DNA from: Afipia carboxidovorans OM5
GTDB lineage: Bacteria > Pseudomonadota > Alphaproteobacteria > Rhizobiales > Xanthobacteraceae
Reading direction: 5' to 3'
DNA length: 64,000 nucleotides
Assembly (NCBI RefSeq): GCF_000218565.1
Contig: NC_015684.1
Coordinates: 868,001-932,000 of the forward strand
In this document: positions 39,162-48,169 of the stretch, one piece after another
Numbering within the stretch: the stretch's first letter is position 1
Layout of the letters: every line of letters begins with the position of its first letter
Notes under the pieces: generated by a model
Database searches by the model: none
What the model was told of the DNA's origin: nothing
What the model saw: only the letters and a program-made list of their open reading frames with translations
Translations under genes and position numbers: made by a program

Positions 39162-41339
39162 TCAGAACTTCATGGAGGCGAACAGGCGCACGTTTCGCCC
39201 CGGCTGCAGCACCTCGTCCTTCTTGTAGGACTGGTGTAGCCGGATGTCGGCGTTGAGCAGGTTCTCGCCCTTGAGGCCGACCGTCAGGGTGACTGGCAGC
39301 CCCGCTTTGACGAATTTATGGGTGTGGCTCAGTTCGGCGTTCAAGAGGTTGAAGCCAGGCGTCGGTGTCTCGAAGGCGCCGAGATGGGTCTGCGCGAACG
39401 CGTGCAGCAGGCTCACGCGCGCGCTCCAGTCCGCGTCGCGATAGAAGATACTGCCGCCGAGGCGCTGCGGCGGAATTTTCGGCACGTAGCCGCCATCGGC
39501 GAATGTGGCGTGAACGATGTCGTATTGCCCGCCGAGGCCCCACACGCCGTTCCAGAGCCGCGCGACATCGTGCTCGATCTCGATCTCGCCGCCGACGAAC
39601 CGCGCATCGCGCTGCGAATAGATGATCTGGTCGTAGCTCGCGCCCGGCGTGCCGCAGGAGGCGAAGGTCTCGTTGCAGCGAACGCCGGTGAAATTCTTGA
39701 AGATGAAATTCCGATAGCGCGACGCGTAGATCGAGGCATCGAACCGCGTCGCGCCACGCTTGCGCGAGATGCCGATCTCGACGGTGTCGGCTTTTTCCAG
39801 TTTCATATTCGGATCGCCGATCTCGAACGTGCGCGGGGTGTCGTGCGGGCCCTTGTAGAACATCTCGATCGGGTCGGGCGCGCGCTCGACATGCTGCAGC
39901 GTCACGCGCGCCACGATGTCGGACGGCAATTCGTAAAGCAGGCCGGTGCTGACGCTGACCGGCATGAAGCTGCGGTCGACAGGAAATAATATCGGTTGAT
40001 CGGGCGGCGGCAAAAACGATGCGGGAAACTGCGCGCCGGTGCCGTCGATCTGCGTTCGCTCGATACGAACCGCAGCCTGCGCGCGCAACGCGTGGGTGAG
40101 TTGCAGTTCTTCAAACGCGAAAGCCGCGATGTTGCGGGCTTTGGCGAGCGCGAGCAGCGGCTCGGTCGCGCCGGCAACGGAGAGATTGCGCTGGCCCCAT
40201 TGCATGCCGGCGGTGCCGCGCCACTCGCCAAGCGCCGTCATGAACGGCAGGTGGCTGACCTCGACGCGGGATTCCAGTTCCTCGTTCTTGAATCGCGAGC
40301 CGATCTGCGCGGCCGCGCCGACGCCGTTGATCTCGTTGTGCTTGTAATCGGTGGCGCCGAACCAGTAGCGGATGGCGTCGAGGCCGTATTCGCCGATGCG
40401 CCACTCGCCGCGGCTCGTCCATTTGGACTGATGGAGGTCGATGTGGTTTTTCACCTTCGCGGAATCGATCCCCGGAATGAAATAGGTCATCGCCATCTCC
40501 TGATAGGCGACGCCAATGAAGCCGCTGTCGAAGATGTAGGAGCCGCCGACAGCGTGTCCGTCCGAGCGGTAGCTTGAATTTTCCTGCACGCCGCCGGGAA
40601 TGCGGTAGTCGCCGGCCTGCCGCGCAAACGCGTCGGCGTGGATCGCAAAATTGCCGCCGCCGGCATCGAGCAGCACCGCGCCGTCCGCGCCGCGGCTGAC
40701 GCTGTTGAGGCCGCCGCGCGCTTCAAAGGCAACGCCGTTCGCAGGGACCGCGGTGGGAATGCGGCCGGTGGTGGCGCTGACGACACCGCCGATCGCCTGC
40801 GAGCCGTAACGCAACGTGCCGGGCCCGCGAATGACCTCCACGTTTCCCGCGGTCAGCGGATCGATGGTGACGGCATGGTCCTCGCCGAGATTGGCCATGT
40901 CGGCGGAGCCGATGCCGTTTTCCTGCGTGCGCACGCGAAAGCCGCCAAGCCCGCGAATGACCGGCCGGCTCGCGACCGGTGAGAACGAGGTGGCCGACAC
41001 GCCGGCGGTGGTTCCGAGCGTGTCGCCGAGCGACGCCCCGCCGCGGCTGAGGATCTGCGCGTTTGTTGTCTGTGATTGGGAGGCGAAGGTCGGAGGTATC
41101 GGCGGGATCGGTGGAGGTGGGGTGGTCTCGCCGGGCGGAACGGGCGCAGGGATTGCCGCGGCCTGAGGCTGGACGGGCGGCCGCCGGACCGGCTTGGGCC
41201 GTTTCTTCCGGGTGGGTTTGGTGTCCGCCACCGTAATGGCCGGAAGCTCCGTCTGCGCGGTGGCCTCGGACGTGGGGAGGACCGTCAGGGCGACGCATCC
41301 CAGCAGGCTGGCGGTTCGGATCATGGTCTCTACATGCAA
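39162..41339 (-). CDS. TonB-dependent outer-membrane receptor
   Basis: 725 aa. A signal peptide (about residues 1-29) is followed by a Lys/Pro-rich segment (about 40-85), a plug domain (about 90-200; SLGDTLGTTAGVSATSFSP, PVIRGLGGFRVRTQENG) and a 22-strand-type barrel ending in the terminal aromatic SMKF. The barrel start VEVIRGPGTLRYGSQAIGGVV is typical. The substrate is probably a metal complex. A Fur-box-like sequence and a second palindrome lie upstream. The exact TonB box is not clear; the stretch near ELPAITV (about 31-37) is the candidate. The start at 41339 has AGGAA at suitable spacing. Confidence 0.92.
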   Translation of the reverse strand: MHVETMIRTASLLGCVALTVLPTSEATAQTELPAITVADTKPTRKKRPKPVRRPPVQPQAAAIPAPVPPGETTPPPPIPPIPPTFASQSQTTNAQILSRGGASLGDTLGTTAGVSATSFSPVASRPVIRGLGGFRVRTQENGIGSADMANLGEDHAVTIDPLTAGNVEVIRGPGTLRYGSQAIGGVVSATTGRIPTAVPANGVAFEARGGLNSVSRGADGAVLLDAGGGNFAIHADAFARQAGDYRIPGGVQENSSYRSDGHAVGGSYIFDSGFIGVAYQEMAMTYFIPGIDSAKVKNHIDLHQSKWTSRGEWRIGEYGLDAIRYWFGATDYKHNEINGVGAAAQIGSRFKNEELESRVEVSHLPFMTALGEWRGTAGMQWGQRNLSVAGATEPLLALAKARNIAAFAFEELQLTHALRAQAAVRIERTQIDGTGAQFPASFLPPPDQPILFPVDRSFMPVSVSTGLLYELPSDIVARVTLQHVERAPDPIEMFYKGPHDTPRTFEIGDPNMKLEKADTVEIGISRKRGATRFDASIYASRYRNFIFKNFTGVRCNETFASCGTPGASYDQIIYSQRDARFVGGEIEIEHDVARLWNGVWGLGGQYDIVHATFADGGYVPKIPPQRLGGSIFYRDADWSARVSLLHAFAQTHLGAFETPTPGFNLLNAELSHTHKFVKAGLPVTLTVGLKGENLLNADIRLHQSYKKDEVLQPGRNVRLFASMKF

Positions 41340-41350
41340 TTAATTCCTAA

Positions 41351-41367
41351 CTGCATCTATGATGCAG
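41351..41367. promoter_or_regulatory. Perfect palindrome upstream of the TonB-dependent receptor
   Basis: CTGCATC-TAT-GATGCAG, perfect 7-bp arms, 12 bases before the receptor start. It may be a second operator next to the Fur-like site. Confidence 0.45.
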
Positions 41368-41368
41368 T

Positions 41369-41383
41369 TGAAAATCATTTGCA
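41369..41383 (-). promoter_or_regulatory. Fur-box-like site upstream of the TonB-dependent receptor
   Basis: Minus-strand TGCAAAT-G-ATTTTCA matches 11 of 14 arm positions of the 7-1-7 Fur consensus TGATAAT-N-ATTATCA. It sits 30 bases before the receptor start, where a Fur-type protein would repress in iron-replete cells. Confidence 0.5.
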
Positions 41384-41511
41384 AGGATAATTGTGAAGAT
41401 GCTCTGCCTGTGGCGCGTCCTTAAATGGGCGTTCGCTGTCTTTGAGACGCTTGCTGTCCGCGGGAGGTGGTGGGTGGCGCGAGTGGCGGCCCGCTCTGGG
41501 GCTCGGCGAGC

Positions 41512-42252
41512 CTAGGTCCAGTCGCCGAGCGCGGCCTGCACCAAAGCGAGCGCCGCCACGGCGGCGGTGTCCGCCCGCAGAATGCGCGGGCCGAGCGAGA
41601 GGCGGACGAGGCGGGGCTGGGCGAGTAGCGCCGCGCGCTCGTCCTCCGAGAAGCCGCCTTCGGGGCCGATCAGCACGTCGAGGCCGCCGTCGTTTGCGGC
41701 TTCTTTCAGGGCCGCAAGCGGGCTCGCCTGCGGCGCGGCTTCGTCGCAGAAAACAAGAAGGCGCTTTCCGTCACGCTCCGCGAGGCGGCCGGTCAGCGGC
41801 AAAGGCTCGTCGATCTCCGGCAGATTGAGAATGCCGCATTGTTCGGCCGCCTCGATGGCATTGGCGCGCATCCGCTCAAGATTGATGCGCGAGACCTGGG
41901 TGAATTGCGTCAGCGTCGGCGTGAGGCGGCTTGCGCCCATCTCCACCGCCTTCTGCACCATGTAATCGAGCCGCGCATGCTTCAGCGGTGCGAACAGAAG
42001 ATGCAGGTCGCAAGGCGGGTCCTGCGGCCGGGTCTGTTCAAGCGGCGTGAGCTGTTCAAGCCGCTTGCGGCCCGTGATCTGCGCGCGCCATTCGCCGTCG
42101 CGGCCGTTGAACACCAGAACGGTGTCGCTCGCGGAAAGCCGCAGCACATTGCCGAGGTAATGGCCCTGCTCGCGTGCGAGCGCGACCTCGCGGCCAGCTC
42201 CGAGCGGGGCGTCCACGAACAGGCGGGGGCTTTTGAAATCGCGCTGCGTCAT
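41512..42252 (-). CDS. rsmE: 16S rRNA (uracil-1498-N3)-methyltransferase RsmE
   Basis: 246 aa: an N-terminal PUA-like region (residues 1-75, RLFVDAPLGAGREVAL) and a SPOUT methyltransferase domain with a C-terminal knot (DVLIGPEGGFSEDERAAL, LSLGPRILRADTAAVAALALV). It methylates U1498 of 16S rRNA with SAM. All signature motifs are present. It is divergent from the secreted-protein gene at 42424. Confidence 0.96.
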   Translation of the reverse strand: MTQRDFKSPRLFVDAPLGAGREVALAREQGHYLGNVLRLSASDTVLVFNGRDGEWRAQITGRKRLEQLTPLEQTRPQDPPCDLHLLFAPLKHARLDYMVQKAVEMGASRLTPTLTQFTQVSRINLERMRANAIEAAEQCGILNLPEIDEPLPLTGRLAERDGKRLLVFCDEAAPQASPLAALKEAANDGGLDVLIGPEGGFSEDERAALLAQPRLVRLSLGPRILRADTAAVAALALVQAALGDWT

Positions 42253-42423
42253 CGGATTTCGGCCTTTTAGATCATGGAACTGGGCGAGAAAACCCGCCGA
42301 AAGGCCCCTTGAGCGGGCTAAATGCGTGAAAGCGCCGCGCTAATGCCAGATTCGGCGGGTTGTTAAGGTGGATTCGGAATCGTAAAAGCAGGCCAAGGCG
42401 TGAGCCGCAGCCGGAGGAATGCC

Positions 42424-43128
42424 GTGATCTCATCTTGCCAGCCGCGTTGGATGATGGCCGCTGTCGCAGCCTGCGCGCTTGTCTCGTTCGGATCGAGCGT
42501 TCACGCACAGGTCGCGTTTCCCGCGCCGCTGCCGGGGCAGGCCGCCGCGCCTCCGCCGCAGCAGGCGAGCACGTCGGCGTTTCCGCCGATCAGCGGCTCG
42601 GCGCCGATGAAGCCGATGAACACCCCGCTCGCGTTTCCCTCGCAGGGCGTGGCGCCGATGGGGCAGGGCTTTTCGTCCGCGCCATCCGCACCCGCGGCAG
42701 GGCCGAGCGGCGGCTCGCAGGCCGACTGCATGAAGGGCTTTGCGCCTTTGAAGGCGGAAGCGGAGAAGCGCGCCGAGGTCATCAAGGCGATGAGCAAGCG
42801 CAAGGCGCCCGCGAACGAGGCGTGCAAGGCGATCGGCGCGTTCTCGCAGTCCGAAGTCAAGATGATCAACTACATCAAGACGAATGCGCAACGCTGCGGA
42901 ATTCCGCCGCAGGTTGCCGAGCAGATGGCGCAGGGCCACAAGGGCACCGAGCAGATGCGCGCTAATGTCTGCAACGCCGCCCAGCAGCAGGCCCAGCAGC
43001 CGCGCGGCGCCGCGATGAGCCTCAGCGAGGCGCTTGGCGCGGGCGTCGAATTGCCCGAGGCGAAGCCGACCAAGCGCAACGGCGGCTCGACCTTCGATAC
43101 TCTGAGCGGCAATGTGCTGGCGCGCTAA
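42424..43128 (+). CDS. Secreted protein of unknown function with four conserved-looking Cys
   Basis: 234 aa. A signal peptide (about residues 10-28, ending SVHAQ) precedes a Pro/Ala/Gln-rich segment (about 30-100). A helical domain with four Cys (ADCMKGFAPL, NEACKAIGAF, AQRCGIPP, ANVCNAAQQ) could form two disulfides. GTG 42424 has GGAGGA five bases upstream; an in-frame GTG at 42400 is an alternative. I do not recognise the family. It lies 51 bases before ubiA. Confidence 0.7.
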   Translation: MISSCQPRWMMAAVAACALVSFGSSVHAQVAFPAPLPGQAAAPPPQQASTSAFPPISGSAPMKPMNTPLAFPSQGVAPMGQGFSSAPSAPAAGPSGGSQADCMKGFAPLKAEAEKRAEVIKAMSKRKAPANEACKAIGAFSQSEVKMINYIKTNAQRCGIPPQVAEQMAQGHKGTEQMRANVCNAAQQQAQQPRGAAMSLSEALGAGVELPEAKPTKRNGGSTFDTLSGNVLAR

Positions 43129-43179
43129 CATTTTTCTTGCGCGCCGCGCCGGACGGCAAATTTCCACGGCAAATTTCTC

Positions 43180-44115
43180 ATGACTGATTTCAGCGCACCG
43201 GTGGCCGATGCAACGGCGAACTGGGTCGATACCCACGCGCCGCTATGGGCGCGGCCCTATCTGCGGCTGGCGCGGATGGACCGGCCGATCGGAGCTTGGC
43301 TTCTTTTGATGCCGTGCCTGTGGTCGGCGGCACTCGCGGCAGGCGTGGCGCGCGATCTCTCGCATCTTCCCGTGACGCTGGTTCTGTTTGCGATCGGCGC
43401 GCTGGTGATGCGCGGCGCGGGCTGCACCTGGAACGACATCACCGACCGCGATCTCGACGGCCGGGTGGAGCGCACCCGCTCGCGGCCGATCCCTGCGGGA
43501 CAGGTGACGGTGGAACAGGCCGTCGCCTTTCTCGGCCTGCAACTCCTGATCGGGCTTGTCGTCCTGCTGCAATTCAACTGGTTCGCGGTGGCGACCGGTG
43601 TCGCCTCGCTGATTATCGTCGCGGTCTATCCGTTCATGAAGCGCGTCACCTACTGGCCGCAGGCGGTGCTTGGCCTCGCGTTCTCATGGGGTGCGCTGAT
43701 GGGTTTTGCCGCGATCCTGGCGCGGATCGATGCGGCTGCGCTCTGGCTCTACGCAGGCTCGATCGCCTGGGTGATCGGATACGATACGATCTACGCCCAT
43801 CAGGACACCGACGACGATGCACTGATCGGCGTGAAATCAACCGCGCTGCTGTTCGGAGAAAATACGCAATGCTGGCTCGCGCTGTTCTATGGGCTCGCAG
43901 TGGTGCTGGTCGCTCTCGCGCTATGGCAGGGCGGTGCGGGGCTTGCCGGTTATCTCGGGCTTGCGGCGTTCGCGGCGCATCTCGGCTCGCAGGTCGTGCG
44001 GCTGCGGATCACCGACTCGCCGCTATGCCTGCGGCTATTCCGCAGCAACCGCGACGCCGGGCTCGTGCTGTTCGCGGGCCTGCTGGTCGACGCCATCGTG
44101 CGCGCCTCGGTTTAA
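43180..44115 (+). CDS. ubiA: 4-hydroxybenzoate polyprenyltransferase UbiA
   Basis: 311 aa, about 8 transmembrane helices. The aspartate motifs are intact: CTWNDITDRDLDGRVERTRSRP and, in the second half, YDTIYAHQDTDDDALIGVKS. It attaches the polyprenyl chain to 4-hydroxybenzoate in ubiquinone synthesis. The start MTDFSAPVADATANW is supported by homologous length. It converges on the DUF6101 gene. Confidence 0.96.
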   Translation: MTDFSAPVADATANWVDTHAPLWARPYLRLARMDRPIGAWLLLMPCLWSAALAAGVARDLSHLPVTLVLFAIGALVMRGAGCTWNDITDRDLDGRVERTRSRPIPAGQVTVEQAVAFLGLQLLIGLVVLLQFNWFAVATGVASLIIVAVYPFMKRVTYWPQAVLGLAFSWGALMGFAAILARIDAAALWLYAGSIAWVIGYDTIYAHQDTDDDALIGVKSTALLFGENTQCWLALFYGLAVVLVALALWQGGAGLAGYLGLAAFAAHLGSQVVRLRITDSPLCLRLFRSNRDAGLVLFAGLLVDAIVRASV

Positions 44116-44142
44116 AGGCACGCACGATCCTTTTGAATGCCG

Positions 44143-44673
44143 TCACGTCCGCGCGATGATTTCGCGCTCATCGCGATACACGGCGGTCTCCGCCACCGGG
44201 TGGCCTGCCTTGCGGCGCATCAGGAAGCGCGGCCTGCGGATGCGGATGACGTTGTGGCGGCGACGGCGAGGCGCGGGTGTACCGGCGGCCTCGCCTTCAT
44301 CTTCCACCTGCGGCAACGCCAGCGTTTCGCTCCACGCCGACCACTGCCGCTCGATCTCCTCGGCATCGTCGCTGAGGAACAGCGGCACGGACAACGACGG
44401 ATCGTGGTGGATCAACACCAGCGCTTCCGCGTTCTCGGTCTGCCGCCGCGCGATGCCGAGAAACTCCGGCATCCGTAGCTGCAGCGTCATGCGCATGCCG
44501 CGCACCATGCGGCGCACGACGACGCGTTCGCGATTGATTTCGATCTGCCGTGACCCGCCATCGGCGCGCCCGTCGCGCGCTTCAAATCGGGCTGGCAAGG
44601 AAAGGGGGTCGAGCCGCAGATCGCGGCTCGACCCGGCGAGTTGGGCCCCGCCTAGTCCGTATTGACGCCTCAC
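44143..44673 (-). CDS. DUF6101 family protein
   Basis: 176 aa, soluble, very Arg-rich. The central part (REREVVVRRMVRGMRMTLQL-like, EFLGIARRQTENAEALVLIHHDPSLSVPL) matches the uncharacterised DUF6101 family of this bacterial group. No enzymatic motif is visible. It lies 28 bases from the convergent ubiA stop. Confidence 0.7.
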   Translation of the reverse strand: MRRQYGLGGAQLAGSSRDLRLDPLSLPARFEARDGRADGGSRQIEINRERVVVRRMVRGMRMTLQLRMPEFLGIARRQTENAEALVLIHHDPSLSVPLFLSDDAEEIERQWSAWSETLALPQVEDEGEAAGTPAPRRRRHNVIRIRRPRFLMRRKAGHPVAETAVYRDEREIIART

Positions 44674-44945
44674 GTTCTTATTCTCCCCGCCGGGATTATT
44701 TTCCCGGTCGATGCGAGGAGAATGTCAGCCGCCGCTCTGGATTGGCTTAAGAAGGCTGGTTAATCGGACGTTGTCCGGATTGCTTCGAATCTCATGCTTG
44801 ATAAGAGGTTGGCCCACATGATTGACGAGACCTTGCACCCTTGAGAAATTTTAAAGGCGTTTTGCAACGGAACGCTTGAAGTCTGCGTAAAACAGGCACA
44901 TCTGCATCGTTAACGCCTATCAACCTGAGCGGCAGGATTCCATTC

Positions 44946-46364
44946 GTGATCTCTTCACCAAACGTCATTTCTTCCGTTTCATCGCTCTCAAGCAAAGCTT
45001 CTTCCAAACCCGTGACCGCCCTTCTCGATCAAAGCGCGCTGACCGATCTCGCCGAACGTCTCGTTGCGGCTGCGAAGAAGGCGGGTGCCGATGCTGCCGA
45101 TGCGGTGGCGGTGCGCGGCGTCTCGCAAGGCGTCGAAATTCGCGATGGCCGTGTCGAGGAATCCGAGCGCGCCGAGGGTGACGATGTCGGCCTGCGCGTG
45201 CTGGTCGGTAAGCGGCAGGCGGTCGTCTCAACCAACGATATCGGCGGCGGCAATGTTGCCGCTCTTGCCGAGCGCGCGGTGGCAATGGCGAAAGTCGCGC
45301 CGGAAGATGCGTTCGCGGGTCTCGCCGATCCCGCGCTGCTTGCGAAGACTTTCCCCGATCTCGATCTGCTCGATCCGAACGTGCCCTCGCTCGACGAACT
45401 CGAAGCGCGGGCCCGCGAAGCGGAAGAGGCCGCGCTTGCAGTGAAGGGTGTCACCAAATCGGGTAGCGCGTCGGCCGGCTCCGGCATCGGCGGCATGGTG
45501 CTTGTTACCAGCACCGGGTTTCATGGCGCCTATCTGCGTTCGAGCCAGAGCCTGTCGATGACCGCGATTGCGGGCGAGGGCACCGGCATGGAGCGCGATT
45601 ACGATTTCACGTCCGCGATCCATGGCTCGGACCTCGAAGCACCGGCTGCGATCGGCCGCAGCGCCGGTGAGCGTGCCATCGCGCGCCTCAATCCGCGCAA
45701 GGTCGCAACCTGCAAGGCGCCGGTGGTGTTCGCCCCCCGCGTGGCCGGCTCGTTGATCAGCCATCTTGCGGGCGCGGTGAACGGTGCCTCCGTTGCGCGG
45801 AAGACGAGCTTCCTCAAGGACAAGCTCGGGCAGGTGCTGTTCGATTCTTCCATCCGCATCATCGACGATCCGCTGCGTGTGCGCGGCTTGCGCTCGCAGA
45901 CGTTCGACGCGGAAGGCGTTGCGGTTCAGCGCCGCGCGATTGTCGATGACGGCGTGCTCACCACCTGGCTGCTCGACAGCGCCACCGCGCGCGAACTTGG
46001 CATGACGACGACCGGCCATGCCCATCGCGGCGTATCATCTTCGCCGTCGCCTGGCGCCTACAATCTGCATCTCGAACCCGGCGATGTGACGCCGGAAGAA
46101 TTGATGGCCGACATCAAGGACGGTTTCTACATCACCGACCTGATCGGCTCCGGCGTCAACGGTGTCACCGGCGATTACAGCCGCGGCGCGTCGGGCTTCT
46201 GGATCGAGAACGGCAAGCCGTCCTATGCGGTGAGCGAAGTGACGATCGCGGGCCATCTGTTCGATATCTTCAAGTCGATGCGGCCGGCGAACGATCTCGT
46301 GTTCAAGTACGGTGTGAATTCGCCGACGGTGCGAATCGAGGGACTGACGATTGCCGGGCGCTAG
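44946..46364 (+). CDS. pmbA: TldD/PmbA-family metalloprotease subunit PmbA (TldE)
   Basis: 472 aa. Recognisable family parts are VEIRDGRVEESERAEGDDVGLRV, VVFAPRVAGSLISHLAGAVNG and the C-terminal FYITDLIGSGVNGVTGDYSRGASGFWIENG. PmbA pairs with TldD in a peptidase that matures microcin B17 and degrades the CcdA antitoxin in E. coli; its general role is protein turnover. TldD is not in the window. The GTG start adds a Ser-rich leader before VTALLDQSALTDL, so a later start is possible. It overlaps the next gene by 14 bases. Confidence 0.92.
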   Translation: MISSPNVISSVSSLSSKASSKPVTALLDQSALTDLAERLVAAAKKAGADAADAVAVRGVSQGVEIRDGRVEESERAEGDDVGLRVLVGKRQAVVSTNDIGGGNVAALAERAVAMAKVAPEDAFAGLADPALLAKTFPDLDLLDPNVPSLDELEARAREAEEAALAVKGVTKSGSASAGSGIGGMVLVTSTGFHGAYLRSSQSLSMTAIAGEGTGMERDYDFTSAIHGSDLEAPAAIGRSAGERAIARLNPRKVATCKAPVVFAPRVAGSLISHLAGAVNGASVARKTSFLKDKLGQVLFDSSIRIIDDPLRVRGLRSQTFDAEGVAVQRRAIVDDGVLTTWLLDSATARELGMTTTGHAHRGVSSSPSPGAYNLHLEPGDVTPEELMADIKDGFYITDLIGSGVNGVTGDYSRGASGFWIENGKPSYAVSEVTIAGHLFDIFKSMRPANDLVFKYGVNSPTVRIEGLTIAGR

Positions 46365-47169
46365 AAACGATTTCGCGGTTGAGGCCGCGCTTCTGGCCAG
46401 CACCTTGCGCGAGGCGGGCGAACTTGCGTCCGGCATGTTCGGGTCCGACCTGAAAAGCTGGGTGAAGGGCGTATCCTCGCCGGTCTCCGAAGCTGATATC
46501 GCGGTCAATCATTTCCTCGAGGAGCGGCTGCGCTCCTTCAATCCGGATTACGGCTGGCTGTCGGAAGAGAGCGCGGACGATCCCGCACGGCTCGGCAAGT
46601 CGCGGGTCTGGGTGGTCGATCCAATCGACGGCACGCGTTCCTATCTCAATCGCCGCAAGGACTGGTCGATCAGCGTCGCGCTGGTCGATCACGGCGTGCC
46701 GGTGCTCGGCTGCGTCTATGCGCCGATGAGCGATGAATTTTATCTGGCCGAGCGCGGCAAGGGCGCGACGCTCAATGCGAGTGCGATCCTCTCCGCGCGC
46801 GGCGCCGATCTCGATCTGACGCGCGTTGCCGCACCGCCCTCGATCCTCGATCGCGTTGCGAAAATCTCGGGCGGCACGGCGGGTGCGCCGCGCATCGGCT
46901 CGCTTGCGCTGCGGATGTGCCGCGTCGCCAGCGGTGCGCTCGATGTCGCTTTCGCCGGTGGTCACAGCCGCGACTGGGACGTCGCCGCCGCCGATCTCAT
47001 CATCCGCGAGGCGGGCGGGGCGATGACCGAACTCACCGGCGAGAACCTGCGCTACAACTGCCCCGTCGTTGCCCACGGCGTTTTGGTCGCAGCCGGGCGC
47101 CCCCGGCACCAGGCGCTGCTGAATGCTCTGGCCCGCAGGCCGGTTTTTAATGCCAATGCGCCTATTTGA
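46351..47169 (+). CDS. Inositol monophosphatase/CysQ-family phosphatase
   Basis: 272 aa. Metal-site motifs are all present: GWLSEES (about residues 69-75), VVDPIDGTRSYLNRRKDW (about 89-106) and SRDWDVAAADLIIREAGG (about 208-225). The family includes 3'(2'),5'-bisphosphate nucleotidase (CysQ) and inositol phosphatases; substrate cannot be decided by eye, though CysQ fits best by length. The start is TTG 46351, within the pmbA 3' end. It is the first gene of the run leading to waaA and lpxK. Confidence 0.88.
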   Translation: MPGARNDFAVEAALLASTLREAGELASGMFGSDLKSWVKGVSSPVSEADIAVNHFLEERLRSFNPDYGWLSEESADDPARLGKSRVWVVDPIDGTRSYLNRRKDWSISVALVDHGVPVLGCVYAPMSDEFYLAERGKGATLNASAILSARGADLDLTRVAAPPSILDRVAKISGGTAGAPRIGSLALRMCRVASGALDVAFAGGHSRDWDVAAADLIIREAGGAMTELTGENLRYNCPVVAHGVLVAAGRPRHQALLNALARRPVFNANAPI

Positions 47170-47210
47170 GGCTTGAATTACCGCACGGGTCCGTGGTTTT
47201 AAGGACCACC

Positions 47211-47459
47211 ATGCCGGATACCGCACCGCCCCAACTCCTTCATCTCGTGATCGGCGGAGAGGTTTCCGACCTCGACGGAACGACGTTCAAGGACCTGTCG
47301 AAAGTCGAAACCGTGGGCCTGTTCCCGAATTATGCGACCGCCTATCAGGCCTGGAAGGCGCGGGCGCAACAAACCGTCGACAACGCCCACATGCGGTATT
47401 TCATCGTCCATGTTCACCGCCTGCTCGATCCCGGGCTCGATTCGAAAACCGGACAGTGA
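47211..47459 (+). CDS. DUF4170 protein
   Basis: 82 aa, short soluble protein. The segments LVIGGEVSDLDGTTFKDLSKVETVGLFPNYATAYQAWKARAQ and HMRYFIVHVHRLLDP match DUF4170, a small alphaproteobacterial family. ATG 47211 follows AAGGACC. Its stop overlaps the start of the acyltransferase gene by 3 bases (GTGA), so it belongs to the LPS operon, role unknown. Confidence 0.88.
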   Translation: MPDTAPPQLLHLVIGGEVSDLDGTTFKDLSKVETVGLFPNYATAYQAWKARAQQTVDNAHMRYFIVHVHRLLDPGLDSKTGQ

Positions 47460-48169
47460 TTTTGTCGCTCCGTAGATTGGGCCGTGCCGCCTGGGTGCAG
47501 CAGACCGTGGGTTTTCTCGCGGCCGAGTTTCTGCGCTTCGTCTGGTTGACCAACAGGTTCGAATACGAGCCGCCGGATATCTACGAGCAGGCCGAGCACC
47601 ACATGCCGGTGATCGTCGCGTTCTGGCACGGGCAGCATTTCATGATGCCGTTCTTGAAGCGGAAGAAATATGCCGCCAAGGTTTTGATCTCGCGCCATCG
47701 TGACGGCGAGATCAATGCCATCGCGGCCGAGCGGCTCAATGTCGGAACCGTGCGCGGCTCCGGCGATCACGGCTCCGAATTCCATCGCAAGGGCGGCGTC
47801 GCTGCATTCAAGACGATGCTGCGCGAGCTCGACAACAACACCAACATGGCGCTCACCGCCGACGTGCCGAAGGTCGCGCGCAAGGCGGGGCTCGGCGTCA
47901 TCATGCTCGCGCGCGAATCCGGGCGGCCGATCCTGCCGGTCGCGATCGCGACGAGCCGCTTCAAGCGGCTGAACAACTGGGACCGCTCCGTCATCAACCT
48001 GCCGTTCGGACGCGGGATCATGGCGGCAACAGAGTTGATCCACGTGCCGCCGGATGCTGATGATGCGGCGATGGAAGTGCTGCGCCAGCGGCTCGAGACC
48101 GCGCTCAACGATGTAAATCGCCTCGCCTACACGCGGCTTGGCCATCCCGATGAGGGGCTCAATGGCTGA
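47456..48169 (+). CDS. DUF374 lysophospholipid acyltransferase-like protein
   Basis: 237 aa. An N-terminal hydrophobic stretch is followed by an acyltransferase-like core: PVIVAFWHGQHFMMPFL (HGQHF in place of the usual HxxxxD), LISRHRDGEI, GSGDHGSEFHRKGGVAAFKTM and ADVPKVARKAGLGVIMLA. DUF374 genes sit beside waaA in many alphaproteobacteria, and a role in lipid A or LPS acylation is inferred. GTG 47456 overlaps the DUF4170 stop; its own 3' end overlaps waaA by 8 bases. Confidence 0.88.
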   Translation: MILSLRRLGRAAWVQQTVGFLAAEFLRFVWLTNRFEYEPPDIYEQAEHHMPVIVAFWHGQHFMMPFLKRKKYAAKVLISRHRDGEINAIAAERLNVGTVRGSGDHGSEFHRKGGVAAFKTMLRELDNNTNMALTADVPKVARKAGLGVIMLARESGRPILPVAIATSRFKRLNNWDRSVINLPFGRGIMAATELIHVPPDADDAAMEVLRQRLETALNDVNRLAYTRLGHPDEGLNG

